The position numbers and the translations under genes were made by a program. A stretch of 53,937 nucleotides of DNA from JAKALX01 sp964508715 (GTDB lineage: Bacteria; Chloroflexota; Dehalococcoidia; Tepidiformales; Tepidiformaceae). Shown here piece after piece: positions 16,554-24,345 of the stretch. The stretch's first letter is position 1. Every line of letters starts with the position of its first letter. Below the pieces are notes generated by a model. That model saw nothing but the letters and a program-made list of their open reading frames with translations. It did no database searches and was not told where the DNA came from. The DNA lies in assembly GCA_964508715.1 (NCBI GenBank), contig CAZDUX010000021.1, positions 1 through 53,937 on the forward strand, read 5' to 3'.

Positions 16554-16631
16554 GCCTTGCGCTCCCCGAATGGTCCGATATCAGGAGCGCGCTCCCTGTG
16601 AACAGCCGTACGACCGCAAGCCGCGGTCACG

Positions 16632-16853
16632 CTACTTCTGCGACTGGACGCTCAGGAACGATACGAAGATGAACACGATGACCAGGATGATTGTGGCCTG
16701 GAAGAGCGTCCGCTCCAGGCCACGCTTCGTGCGGAAGACAGAGCCACCCGACATGCCGCCGAGGGCCGCACCAAACCCCGACCCCTTCACCTGGAGCAGG
16801 ACCACGATGATGAGGATGATGGAGATGGTGATCTGAAGGATTTGCAGCAGCAT
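16632..16853 (-). CDS. secG: Preprotein translocase subunit SecG
   Basis: 73 residues with two hydrophobic helices (about 3-21 and 50-67) separated by a Gly-rich linker containing GFGAALGGMSGGSVFRTKRGLERTL. This is the hallmark of SecG, the accessory subunit of the SecYEG protein-export channel. The start is 8 bases after the yvcK stop, so the two are co-transcribed. Between this gene and the next (16554-16631), the 12-base palindrome GGAGCGCGCTCC at 16584-16595 could form a small hairpin. Confidence 0.93.
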   Translation of the reverse strand: MLLQILQITISIILIIVVLLQVKGSGFGAALGGMSGGSVFRTKRGLERTLFQATIILVIVFIFVSFLSVQSQK

Positions 16854-16861
16854 GGGTGTTC

Positions 16862-18214
16862 TTACCGGCCAAGAAGGACTGCTTCGCCAGTTCCACTTCG
16901 GCGTGGCGCCTGGCTGAATGCGTCCCGGTTATCGTACATGCGCATGATCGTAGCCGCGAGTTTCGCAGGGTCGTGCCGGTAACGGTTCTCTTCCGCGACT
17001 ACATCTGATTCCACGACAACGACGCCGGCGAACGCCTCCATGCCATTGTTGCTGATGGCCACGGCTTTCGAGTTCCACGCCTCCGGAAGCCGGGAAGCAA
17101 TGTTGTTGTTCGCCACCACGCCGTTGATGACGCCCTTCCCCATGTGCCGCTCGAGCGCTGTGAGGTGGTCTGCCACGCTGAACCCGTCCGTCTCACCGTG
17201 CTGGGTTGCGACATTACAGATGAAAATGCGCGGTGCCGACGTGGCGAACAATGCCTTCTTGATGCCCTCGACGAGGAGGTTGGGCATCACGCTCGTATAC
17301 AGGCTGCCCGGCCCGATGATGATGATGTCCGCATCGAGGATGGCGCGAACCGCATCGGGATGCGCTTCTGCATCGGGTGGATTGAGATACAGGTCGCGGA
17401 TCGCCGTCCCTTTTTCACTGATGTTGTGCTCCCCGTGGACCATCTCGTCCTCGTGCGTTCGGGCACTCAGGGTCACGTCCTGGAGCGTCGACGGCAGGAT
17501 AGTTCCACGAACGTTGAGGACCCGGCTGGCCTCGTGGATTGCTGTCTCAAAATTCCCCGTGACCTCGGACATCGCAACCAGGAAGAGGTTCCCGAACGAG
17601 TGCCCCTCGAGCCCTGTTCCCTCACTGAAGCGGTATTGGAAGAGCTTCGACATGAGCGGCTCGGATTCGGCGAGGGCGGCGATACACTGGCGAAGGTCGC
17701 CCGGGGCGACGACGCCGAACTCCTGGCGGAGGCGGCCAGTCGAGCCACCGTCATCGGCAACGGTCACGATGGCCGTGACGTTGCTCGTGTAATCCTTGAG
17801 CCCGCGGAGTAACGTCGACAACCCCGTACCGCCACCGATGGCCACGATCTTCGGCCCGCGGCTAAGGAACCGCTTGTTGTAGATCGCGGTAACCATGTTG
17901 GTGGGGTGCTCGCGGTCGGGCCGGACGAATGCGTAAAGCAGTGACTCATTCAGCTTCCAGGTTGCGATTGCGACGGTGCTGAGCGAGAGGAACATGAAGA
18001 GCAGCCCACGCCCCCAGCGGGGGATAAACTGGAGAGTGACATAATAGAAGATGCCCGGGAGGGTATACGTCAGGTACGCCTCGCGTAGCACGTAGGCGAT
18101 ACCGAGGCCCATGAGCGCGACGCCGAAGAGCAGTAGCAGCAGCCACCGCTTGATGTGCATTCCGGGGTAGAGCCACTTCAGGGCGTTCTGGTCGGCCAGC
18201 CTTCGGACCGTCAT
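16862..18214 (-). CDS. yvcK: YvcK/CofD-like gluconeogenesis factor with N-terminal membrane helices
   Basis: 450 residues. The C-terminal two thirds is a YvcK domain, which binds UDP-sugars and influences cell-wall precursor metabolism in Bacillus. Visible motifs are IVAIGGGTGLSTLLRGLK (123-140), VTVADDGGSTGRLR, VVAPGDLRQCI and HSFGNLFL. Ahead of it are two membrane helices (about 22-43 and 70-88), absent from Bacillus YvcK. The ATG at 18214 is preceded by TACACT (18223-18228) at an 8-base gap, with GCAGGA also present. I read a very short leader. Confidence 0.92.
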   Translation of the reverse strand: MTVRRLADQNALKWLYPGMHIKRWLLLLLFGVALMGLGIAYVLREAYLTYTLPGIFYYVTLQFIPRWGRGLLFMFLSLSTVAIATWKLNESLLYAFVRPDREHPTNMVTAIYNKRFLSRGPKIVAIGGGTGLSTLLRGLKDYTSNVTAIVTVADDGGSTGRLRQEFGVVAPGDLRQCIAALAESEPLMSKLFQYRFSEGTGLEGHSFGNLFLVAMSEVTGNFETAIHEASRVLNVRGTILPSTLQDVTLSARTHEDEMVHGEHNISEKGTAIRDLYLNPPDAEAHPDAVRAILDADIIIIGPGSLYTSVMPNLLVEGIKKALFATSAPRIFICNVATQHGETDGFSVADHLTALERHMGKGVINGVVANNNIASRLPEAWNSKAVAISNNGMEAFAGVVVVESDVVAEENRYRHDPAKLAATIMRMYDNRDAFSQAPRRSGTGEAVLLGR

Positions 18215-18260
18215 CGTCCTGCAGTGTACCACTCTCGAAGAATATCGCTAGGGTTGGTGA

Positions 18261-19739
18261 TCATTTCTTCCCCAGTTCCTGGCGCAATAGCTCCTGCACT
18301 ACCTGTGGGTTGGCCCGCCCGCCCGTTTGCCGCATCACCTGCCCCATCAAGAAGCCGATGGCCGAGTTCTTCCCTGCGTGATAGTCGGCAACCGCCTTGT
18401 CGTTGGCGGCTATCACGGTGCGTGCGATGCCTGTCAGCTCATCGGCCCCACTGATCTGGGCGAGTCCCGACGCTTCAACGATTTCCGATGCGCGCTTGCC
18501 ACTTGCCGTCATCTGTTCGAAGACATCTTTGCCGACCTGGCCCGTCACCTCGCCGTCCTCAACCATTCGCACCAGTTCGGCAAGCCGGTCTGGCGCGACC
18601 GGGAACTCGGTGATCTCCCGGCTGTTGGCGTTGCACCAGCGGCCCACCTCGCCGAGCGTCCAGTTCGCGGCGAGTTTCATGGATCGTTCCGGTTCGAGGC
18701 CGATCGCGTTCGCCAGCATCTCGTGATAATCGGCGCGCTCCCGGGCTTCGGTCAGCGTCTCGGCCTCATGCGCCGATATACCAAGGGAGAGGAGCCGTTC
18801 CTTCCTGACATGCGGTAACTCGGGCAGCTTCGCCCGGAGATTTTCGACGTATGTGCGGCTCAGCTTGAGTGGCGGCAGGTCCGGCTCGGGGAAGTAGCGG
18901 TAGTCGTGTGCATGCTCCTTTGAGCGTTGGCTCGCGGTCTCAGCATGCTCGTCGACCCATCCCCGGGTCTCCTGAACGATTGTGCCCCCGCTCCGCAGGA
19001 TCTCCGCCTGGCGCCGCTCTTCGTAGAGAAGCGCTTCGTGTACTGCCCGGAACGAGTTCATGTTCTTGATTTCGACCTTCACCCCGAAGGCCGTTGAGCC
19101 CCTGGGGCGTAGCGAGATGTTGGCGTCGCAGCGGAAGTTGCCCTCCTCCATGTTCGCCTCGCTAACGCCGATAAAGCGAAGGATCTGCCGGAGGCGGACG
19201 AGGTACTCGCGCGCCTCATCCGCTGTTCGCATATCTGGCTCGCTCACGATCTCCATCAACGGCGTGCCCGAGCGGTTGATGTCGATGAGGCTGTACGCCT
19301 CTCCTGTCATAGCGTCGGTACGGTGCACGAGCCGCGCCGTGTCCTCTTCCATGTGCACCCGGGTGATGCCGACGCGTTTCTGATACCCGTTCACCTCGAT
19401 GTCGAGCCAGCCATTCGCACAGACCGGGAGGTCGTACTGCGAGATCTGGTAACCCTTCATCAGGTCCGGGTAGTGGTAGTTCTTGCGGTCGAACTTGCTG
19501 AACTCGGCAATCTGGCAGTTGAGCGCCAGGCCGGTCATCGTGATGTACTCGATAGCCTGCTCGTTGATCACCGGGAGCGTGCCGGGCATGCCCATGCATA
19601 CCGGGCAGACGTGCGTGTTCGGGTTCGCACCTGCGTAATCGGCGCTGCAGCCACAGAACATCTTGCTTCGTGTCAGGAGCTGGCAATGTACCTCGAGACC
19701 GATGACTGTCTCGAACTCCGTCGCAACGGTGGTTGTCAC
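18261..19739 (-). CDS. gatB: Aspartyl/glutamyl-tRNA amidotransferase subunit B
   Basis: 492 residues. Kinase/amidation subunit of GatCAB, which converts misacylated Glu-tRNA(Gln) or Asp-tRNA(Asn) to the amide form. N-terminal VIGLEVHCQLLT, the zinc-type cysteines in MFCGCSADY and CPVCMGMPG, and the KNYHYPDLMKGYQISQ motif are diagnostic. The C-terminal YqeY tail domain is complete. It starts with GTG at 19739, 6 bases after GGAGGAG. gatA and gatC are not in the window, so the complex is encoded at separate loci. Confidence 0.97.
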   Translation of the reverse strand: MTTTVATEFETVIGLEVHCQLLTRSKMFCGCSADYAGANPNTHVCPVCMGMPGTLPVINEQAIEYITMTGLALNCQIAEFSKFDRKNYHYPDLMKGYQISQYDLPVCANGWLDIEVNGYQKRVGITRVHMEEDTARLVHRTDAMTGEAYSLIDINRSGTPLMEIVSEPDMRTADEAREYLVRLRQILRFIGVSEANMEEGNFRCDANISLRPRGSTAFGVKVEIKNMNSFRAVHEALLYEERRQAEILRSGGTIVQETRGWVDEHAETASQRSKEHAHDYRYFPEPDLPPLKLSRTYVENLRAKLPELPHVRKERLLSLGISAHEAETLTEARERADYHEMLANAIGLEPERSMKLAANWTLGEVGRWCNANSREITEFPVAPDRLAELVRMVEDGEVTGQVGKDVFEQMTASGKRASEIVEASGLAQISGADELTGIARTVIAANDKAVADYHAGKNSAIGFLMGQVMRQTGGRANPQVVQELLRQELGKK

Positions 19740-19872
19740 AACTACTCCTCCACCGCCTCAGGGGACGCATTTCGAGTATAGGAACGGCCCATGGCAGGGA
19801 CAATGCGGGAAACCACGCGTCCGCTGCCGCAACCAGCCCCCGGTTCGACCGGCGCATCGAACCAAGCCCGAG

Positions 19873-20925
19873 TCACGTAACCGTGATTGACGGCGCCCCG
19901 GCTCGAACGCGGCCAATTCGCCAGATTGGCTCACCATCCGCCGCGAATGCCCTCTCCAGTGCCGGCGCCTTCCGGATTGGGCAGCCGATGAGCAGGCCGC
20001 CAGACGTCTGAGGGTCGAAGAGGAGCGCGGCCACGCCGGGGTCAATCCGGCCGCTGATTCGTGCGTTCTCGCCGACCCATTCACGGTTCCGGCCCTCGCC
20101 GCCGGTGTGAACGCCAGAGGCCGAGCAGTCGAGTGCGCCCGGGAGCAACGGGACGGCACGCGAGTCGACACTGACTGCAACCTCTGAACGTTCGGTCATC
20201 TCCCAGAGGTGACCCAGCAGCCCGAATCCCGTGACGTCCGTTGCGGCCCGAAGGCCGGCTGCCCTCGCAAGGTGCGAGGCATGCCGGTTGAGATGCAGCA
20301 TCGAGGCGACCGCAGCGGTTTGCCACCCCTCACCGTCGCGGTGGTTTTTCGCCGCCGAGAGGATCATCCCGGTACCGAGGGGCTTCGTCAGGTAGAGGAC
20401 GTCGCCGGGTCGCAGCCCGCTCTTGGAGAGAATCCGGCGCGGGTGAACAAGCCCGAGGACACTCATTCCGAACTTCGGTTCGCTGTCCCAGACGGTGTGA
20501 CCACCGGCCACCACACCTCCGGCTTCCCGTACCTTCTCGAACCCGCCACGGAGGATATTGCGCTGTACTTCGTTCGGGAGATCCTCCGGGAAGGCCGCGA
20601 TGTTGAGCGCCATCACGACCTCGCCACCCATCGCATAGACATCGGACATCGCATTCGCTGCGGCGATGGCGCCGAAGGTGTACGGGTCATCGACTATCGG
20701 CGCGAAAAAGTCGAGCGTGGCCACCACCGCTGTCTTCGAATCAATTCGATAGACAGCGGCGTCATCGGCCACCCCAAGCCCTACGAGCAGGTTCGGGTGG
20801 TCAGTCTCTGCGAACAGACCATTGAGTGGCGACAGCACCTGCGCCAGGGCCGCTGGCCCCGCCTTGGATGCTCAGCCGCCGCACGTGGTCAGCTCGGTGA
20901 GCCGGAAGATCTCCTCACGAGTCAT
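19873..20925 (-). CDS. selD: Selenide, water dikinase, selenocysteine-containing (in-frame TGA)
   Basis: Makes selenophosphate from selenide and ATP for Sec-tRNA and selenouridine synthesis. Read from the ATG at 20925 through the TGA at 20872-20874, the product is 350 residues with N-terminus MTREEIFRLTELTTCGG-U-ASKAGP. U18 falls where E. coli SelD has catalytic Cys17, and K21 matches essential Lys20. Downstream, GVADDAAVY, LDFFAPIVDDPYTFG, AANAMSDVYAMGG and AGGHTV are all SelD motifs. Translation only from the downstream start at 20838 would lack the active site. No Shine-Dalgarno; TACGAT (20934-20939) lies 8 bases upstream. Divergent from the flavoprotein at 21000. Confidence 0.93.
20841..20862 (-). 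promoter_or_regulatory. Candidate bacterial SECIS hairpin for selD
   Basis: Just 3' of the selD TGA, CCAG and CTGG can pair across a CGGCC loop. GCG/CGC may extend the stem below a three-G bulge. The apical loop starts about 20 bases after the TGA and has a G among its first two bases. This fits the usual spacing and loop rule for SelB-recognised bacterial SECIS elements. The structure is hand-drawn, not computed. Confidence 0.45.
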
Positions 20926-20999
20926 CGCTAACGATCGTAGCCGAGGCGGGGCCCGAGTGCGCGCCAGCCCGTGAAGAGCCGCACCAGTACAATCGGAGG

Positions 21000-22151
21000 G
21001 TGACACGATTCGACGTGATCGTTGTTGGCGCCGGACCGGCCGGGAGCACTGCCGCCCGGGAATTGGCTGCGAGCGGTGCACGAGTACTCATTGCCGACCG
21101 CGCGCAGTTTCCCCGGTACAAGGCCTGTGGCGGGGGCATTCCGTTGCGAACCGAGCGGCTCCTTCCGTTCCCGATTGGAAGTGTGATCGAAGACTCGGTC
21201 AGCCTGCTCCAGGTGACGAACCAGGGGCGAAACCGTTTCGTGAAGGATTCGGCCACCCCGTTTGCCCACATGGTGATGCGGGAGCGGTTTGACGCGCTGC
21301 TCCTCGATCAGGCGAGACGGGCAGGTGCGGAGTTCCGGCCTGGCACAGCCGTCCGTGACCTGGAGCAGAATGGCGGCGTCCGTCTGCGCGCCGCGGATGG
21401 ATTCGAGGCAGGGGCAGACTTCCTCATCTGTGCTGACGGTGCCCATTCCCCGGTTGGTAAGATGGCGGGTCTTGGGGATGGTATCGCCGAATGCCCGGCC
21501 TGGGAGGTGGAAGTACGCGTGCCGCGATCGAAAGCCGCTTCCTACCGTGCGACTGCCCTCATCGAGCTCGGCTACTGGCCATGGGGTTACGCCTGGCTCT
21601 TCCCCAAGGCCGAAGTGCTCTCGATTGGTATCGTCCTTCCACCAGGCCAGGGTGGCGATATGAAGGGCCACACGCAGGCGTTTATTGACCGGCTGGGCCT
21701 CGGCAGCACCGACATCGATATCCAGCGAGGCCACAAGATTCGCTTCCGGCGTGCTAGCGAGTGCATCGCCGATCGAAATGCGATCCTGGCTGGCGATGCG
21801 GCCGGGCTTGCCGATGAGTTCACCGAGGAGGGGATCTTCTACGCGATCGAGTCGGGCCGGATCGCCGCGCGAAACACACTCCGGGCGATGGGTGGAGATG
21901 GCAGCCTCGAACGGTACCAGCGCGACATCGACCGGGAGATCATGCCCGAACTCCAGGCCGCGCGCCTCATCGGATTCATGTTCTATGGCATGCTTCGCCG
22001 CGCGGCCCGGCCATGGATGCTCGCCAGCGCACACACCCCATTCCTCTGGAACGCGTTCTTCGCGGTTCAGAAAGGTGAATCGACGTACGCCCGCGAGGTC
22101 GCAAGGATCCCGGTCCTGCCATCGATTGCAGCCCGGATGGTGAGTAGCTGA
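21000..22151 (+). CDS. Geranylgeranyl reductase family FAD-dependent oxidoreductase
   Basis: 383-residue flavoprotein. FAD-binding Rossmann motif DVIVVGAGPAGSTAARELA at residues 5-23, the CGGGIP segment typical of geranylgeranyl reductases, DFLICADGAHSPVGK, and the second FAD motif AILAGDAAGLADEFTEEGIFYAIESG. It probably reduces isoprenoid double bonds or a related lipid; the substrate is inferred only from family. GTG start at 21000, 6 bases after TACAAT (20988-20993). The GGAGG between them is too close to act as a normal Shine-Dalgarno. The stop overlaps the nth start (TGATG). Confidence 0.88.
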   Translation: MTRFDVIVVGAGPAGSTAARELAASGARVLIADRAQFPRYKACGGGIPLRTERLLPFPIGSVIEDSVSLLQVTNQGRNRFVKDSATPFAHMVMRERFDALLLDQARRAGAEFRPGTAVRDLEQNGGVRLRAADGFEAGADFLICADGAHSPVGKMAGLGDGIAECPAWEVEVRVPRSKAASYRATALIELGYWPWGYAWLFPKAEVLSIGIVLPPGQGGDMKGHTQAFIDRLGLGSTDIDIQRGHKIRFRRASECIADRNAILAGDAAGLADEFTEEGIFYAIESGRIAARNTLRAMGGDGSLERYQRDIDREIMPELQAARLIGFMFYGMLRRAARPWMLASAHTPFLWNAFFAVQKGESTYAREVARIPVLPSIAARMVSS

Positions 22152-22888
22152 TGCCGCTGTCTCCCGCCGAGATCATGCCCCGCCTGGAAGGACTCTATGG
22201 CGAACCGCACCATCAGCCGACGGGTGATCCGTTGGCCGAGCTCATCCTCACGGTGCTTTCGCAGAACACGGCCGACACCAACAGCGGCCGCGCCTTCGTC
22301 CAGCTCATGCGCCGCTATCCGTCGTGGGAAGCCATCGCCGATGCCCCCATCGAGGAAGTGATAGCGACGATTCAGAACGGTGGACTGGCGCAACAAAAGG
22401 CACCACGTATCCAGGCCATCCTGCGGGCCGTCCGCGACCGCGAGGGCGACTTTGACATCGGATTCCTCGCTGACCTCCCAATGGACGAGGCACGGGCCTG
22501 GCTTCGGAGTCTCCCGGGGGTCGGACCGAAGACAACGGCCTGTGTCCTCCTCTTCTCCCTGGGGCGTCCTGCTATGCCGGTCGATACGCATGTCGAGCGG
22601 GTGGCCAAGCGGCTCGGACTCATCCCGTGGAAGGCCACACCCGAGCAAGCTCATGAACTCCTCGAAAGGCTTGTCGACCCGGACGACTACTACCGCTTCC
22701 ACATGCTCCTCATCAAGCATGGCCGGAGGATCTGCACGGCCCGCCGCCCGTCGTGTGAGCGCTGTCCGCTCGAGCCCGACTGCCCATCGAGCACGCTCCG
22801 GGTGGCGCCTCAGGCGGAGCCAGGGTCATCCTCGGCAGCTGGCTCCAGGGCACCGGGGCGTGCAGGCACGAAGCGGCGCTCCAGGTAA
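22151..22888 (+). CDS. nth: Endonuclease III family DNA glycosylase/AP lyase
   Basis: 245 residues. Excises oxidised pyrimidines and cleaves abasic sites. HhH motif LPGVGPKTTA (121-130) contains the catalytic Lys (K127); catalytic Asp is D145 in PVDTHVERV. The cluster CTARRPSCERCPLEPDC has the Cx6Cx2Cx5C pattern of a 4Fe-4S site. A non-conserved C-terminal tail of about 30 residues rich in Ala, Gly, Ser and Arg overlaps the convergent gene by 79 bases. Start coupled to the upstream flavoprotein. Confidence 0.95.
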   Translation: MPLSPAEIMPRLEGLYGEPHHQPTGDPLAELILTVLSQNTADTNSGRAFVQLMRRYPSWEAIADAPIEEVIATIQNGGLAQQKAPRIQAILRAVRDREGDFDIGFLADLPMDEARAWLRSLPGVGPKTTACVLLFSLGRPAMPVDTHVERVAKRLGLIPWKATPEQAHELLERLVDPDDYYRFHMLLIKHGRRICTARRPSCERCPLEPDCPSSTLRVAPQAEPGSSSAAGSRAPGRAGTKRRSR

Positions 22889-23697
22889 CCGAACACCGGG
22901 CCGATAACCGCAAGAATCGTTCCGCCAAAGGCAACGATCGCCGCGTTGCGTAACGGCACCATGAGTACGGACTGGCCGATATCCTGGAGATCCTGCTCGA
23001 ACGGGCCATTCCCCCCGAATCGCCCCGCGGCCACCCACGCGATGCCAAACAGGAACACGATGGGCAACGACCCTGCGAGCGCGGCGATACCCATGACGCG
23101 AACCCGCGACCAGCCGGCATGTGAAACGAGTACCCACCCCGACAACACGGCGAGAGCGACCGTCAGCAGAAGGGTGTACAACGTTGCCCGGTGATGGTTC
23201 GACTCGGATATCTGGCTGGCGAGGAAGTCGAGCAGGCCCAGGGATGAGAACCGGCTGAACGACTGGTTGCCAGTGCGATCGAACGCACTCAGCCCCTCCT
23301 TGTAGACGATTGCCGACGATCGGGCGAGGAGGTGATCCCGAAGCTGGCCGGGCGGCAGGTTCACCTCATCCCGGTTCACGTAGACCTTGATCGGGTATCC
23401 CGGGACCGAGAACGTGCTCGCAGGGTTCGACTGCGCCAGTTGTTTCAGCGCCGGCTGGTCTTCGGCGATCAGGCGGTCGATGTCGGTAGTGGCTGCGATA
23501 CCGCTTTCGATAACCCGTGTCGCTGGCCCCGGGGCAGTTACCTGCCGTGCGCTGAGGGCGAGAACGAGGAGAAAGACCGTGAGCGCGAGCGCCCCCGAAA
23601 GCAGTGTCCGCCGTCCGTCGCGTGAGGTGGTCGCGGCGTGGTAAATGCGCTCGCGATGGGTCTCACGGGAGTAGTCGGAGTCTTCCTCGGGGTGCAT
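22810..23697 (-). CDS. Hypothetical membrane protein
   Basis: 295 residues. One hydrophobic helix near the N-terminus (about 32-49), then an extracytoplasmic-looking domain of about 120 residues (containing YPIKVYVNRDEVNLPPGQLRDHLLARSSAIVYKEG), then three helices (about 170-190, 197-220 and 245-270) and a polar tail. Family not recognised. It follows the RDD gene by 9 bases and is probably co-transcribed with it. The 3' end overlaps nth. No enzyme motif is visible. Confidence 0.72.
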   Translation of the reverse strand: MHPEEDSDYSRETHRERIYHAATTSRDGRRTLLSGALALTVFLLVLALSARQVTAPGPATRVIESGIAATTDIDRLIAEDQPALKQLAQSNPASTFSVPGYPIKVYVNRDEVNLPPGQLRDHLLARSSAIVYKEGLSAFDRTGNQSFSRFSSLGLLDFLASQISESNHHRATLYTLLLTVALAVLSGWVLVSHAGWSRVRVMGIAALAGSLPIVFLFGIAWVAAGRFGGNGPFEQDLQDIGQSVLMVPLRNAAIVAFGGTILAVIGPVFGYLERRFVPARPGALEPAAEDDPGSA

Positions 23698-23706
23698 CGG
23701 CGCCGT

Positions 23707-24288
23707 TTACGCGATCCGCACGACGATCGTCCCTGCGATCCGGTCGTGGAGGGTTCTTCGGTGGGAGTCGAATGCAGCGATGATGAACCCAACCGCCGCC
23801 AGCAGAAACGCACCACCAACTGCGGCAGCCGCAATCGCCGATGAACTGCGAAAGGCGAAGGCCGCGATGATTCCGACCGCGACGATGAGTGCGTAGATGA
23901 GGAGTCCGATGACGCGGGCCATTGCGCCGAGAATTCCCAGTGGCCGCCCATCGGAACGGATAACCATGATCTGGAGAACCGCCGCGCCAACGGTCTGGCC
24001 CTTCCACGCCAGGCTGATGAAGAAGTACAACAGAAATGCCGGGGCGATGGCTCCTGCGCAACCCCAGAAGATATTGATGGCGGTGCTCGAGGGGTCGACC
24101 TTCTCGAAGTCCGACGAAATCAGCACCACGAGTGAGCCCGCAGTCACAAGGAGTGACGCGATGATGAACAGGACGAGAATGTCGAGCGCACCGGCCGCAA
24201 CCCGGGATTCAAACGACGCGTAGCTGATGCGTACCGCGGGTCGGCGCCCGGCGCGGGCGGATGCGGCGGCTGCTCTGCTCACTGTCAT
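23707..24288 (-). CDS. RDD family membrane protein
   Basis: 193 residues with four hydrophobic segments. The RDD signature Arg/Asp positions are present: FESRVAAGALDILVLFII near the N-terminus, and RRTLHDRIAGTIVVRIA at the C-terminal end. RDD proteins are integral membrane proteins of mostly unknown function; some act in ion exchange. The ATG at 24288 lies 11 bases after a TAGACT hexamer, which would give a very short leader. It heads a two-gene unit with the 22810 membrane protein. Confidence 0.88.
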   Translation of the reverse strand: MTVSRAAAASARAGRRPAVRISYASFESRVAAGALDILVLFIIASLLVTAGSLVVLISSDFEKVDPSSTAINIFWGCAGAIAPAFLLYFFISLAWKGQTVGAAVLQIMVIRSDGRPLGILGAMARVIGLLIYALIVAVGIIAAFAFRSSSAIAAAAVGGAFLLAAVGFIIAAFDSHRRTLHDRIAGTIVVRIA

Positions 24289-24345
24289 GAATATTCCGCA
24301 GTCTACCTTCCGCAGGGTAACAGGATAGACAGTTTCCGGGTCTCA

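Noticed and set aside
16584..16595. GGAGCGCGCTCC as an operator or terminator
   Set aside because: A short GC-only palindrome in a GC-rich genome with no T-run; too likely by chance to call on its own.
20838..20925. selD as a pseudogene or frameshifted gene
   Set aside because: The TGA falls exactly at the catalytic Cys/Sec position with the reading frame and Lys spacing preserved on both sides, so recoding explains it better than decay.
20928..22034. 368-codon minus-strand frame upstream of selD
   Set aside because: Antisense to the FAD-dependent reductase and without family resemblance.
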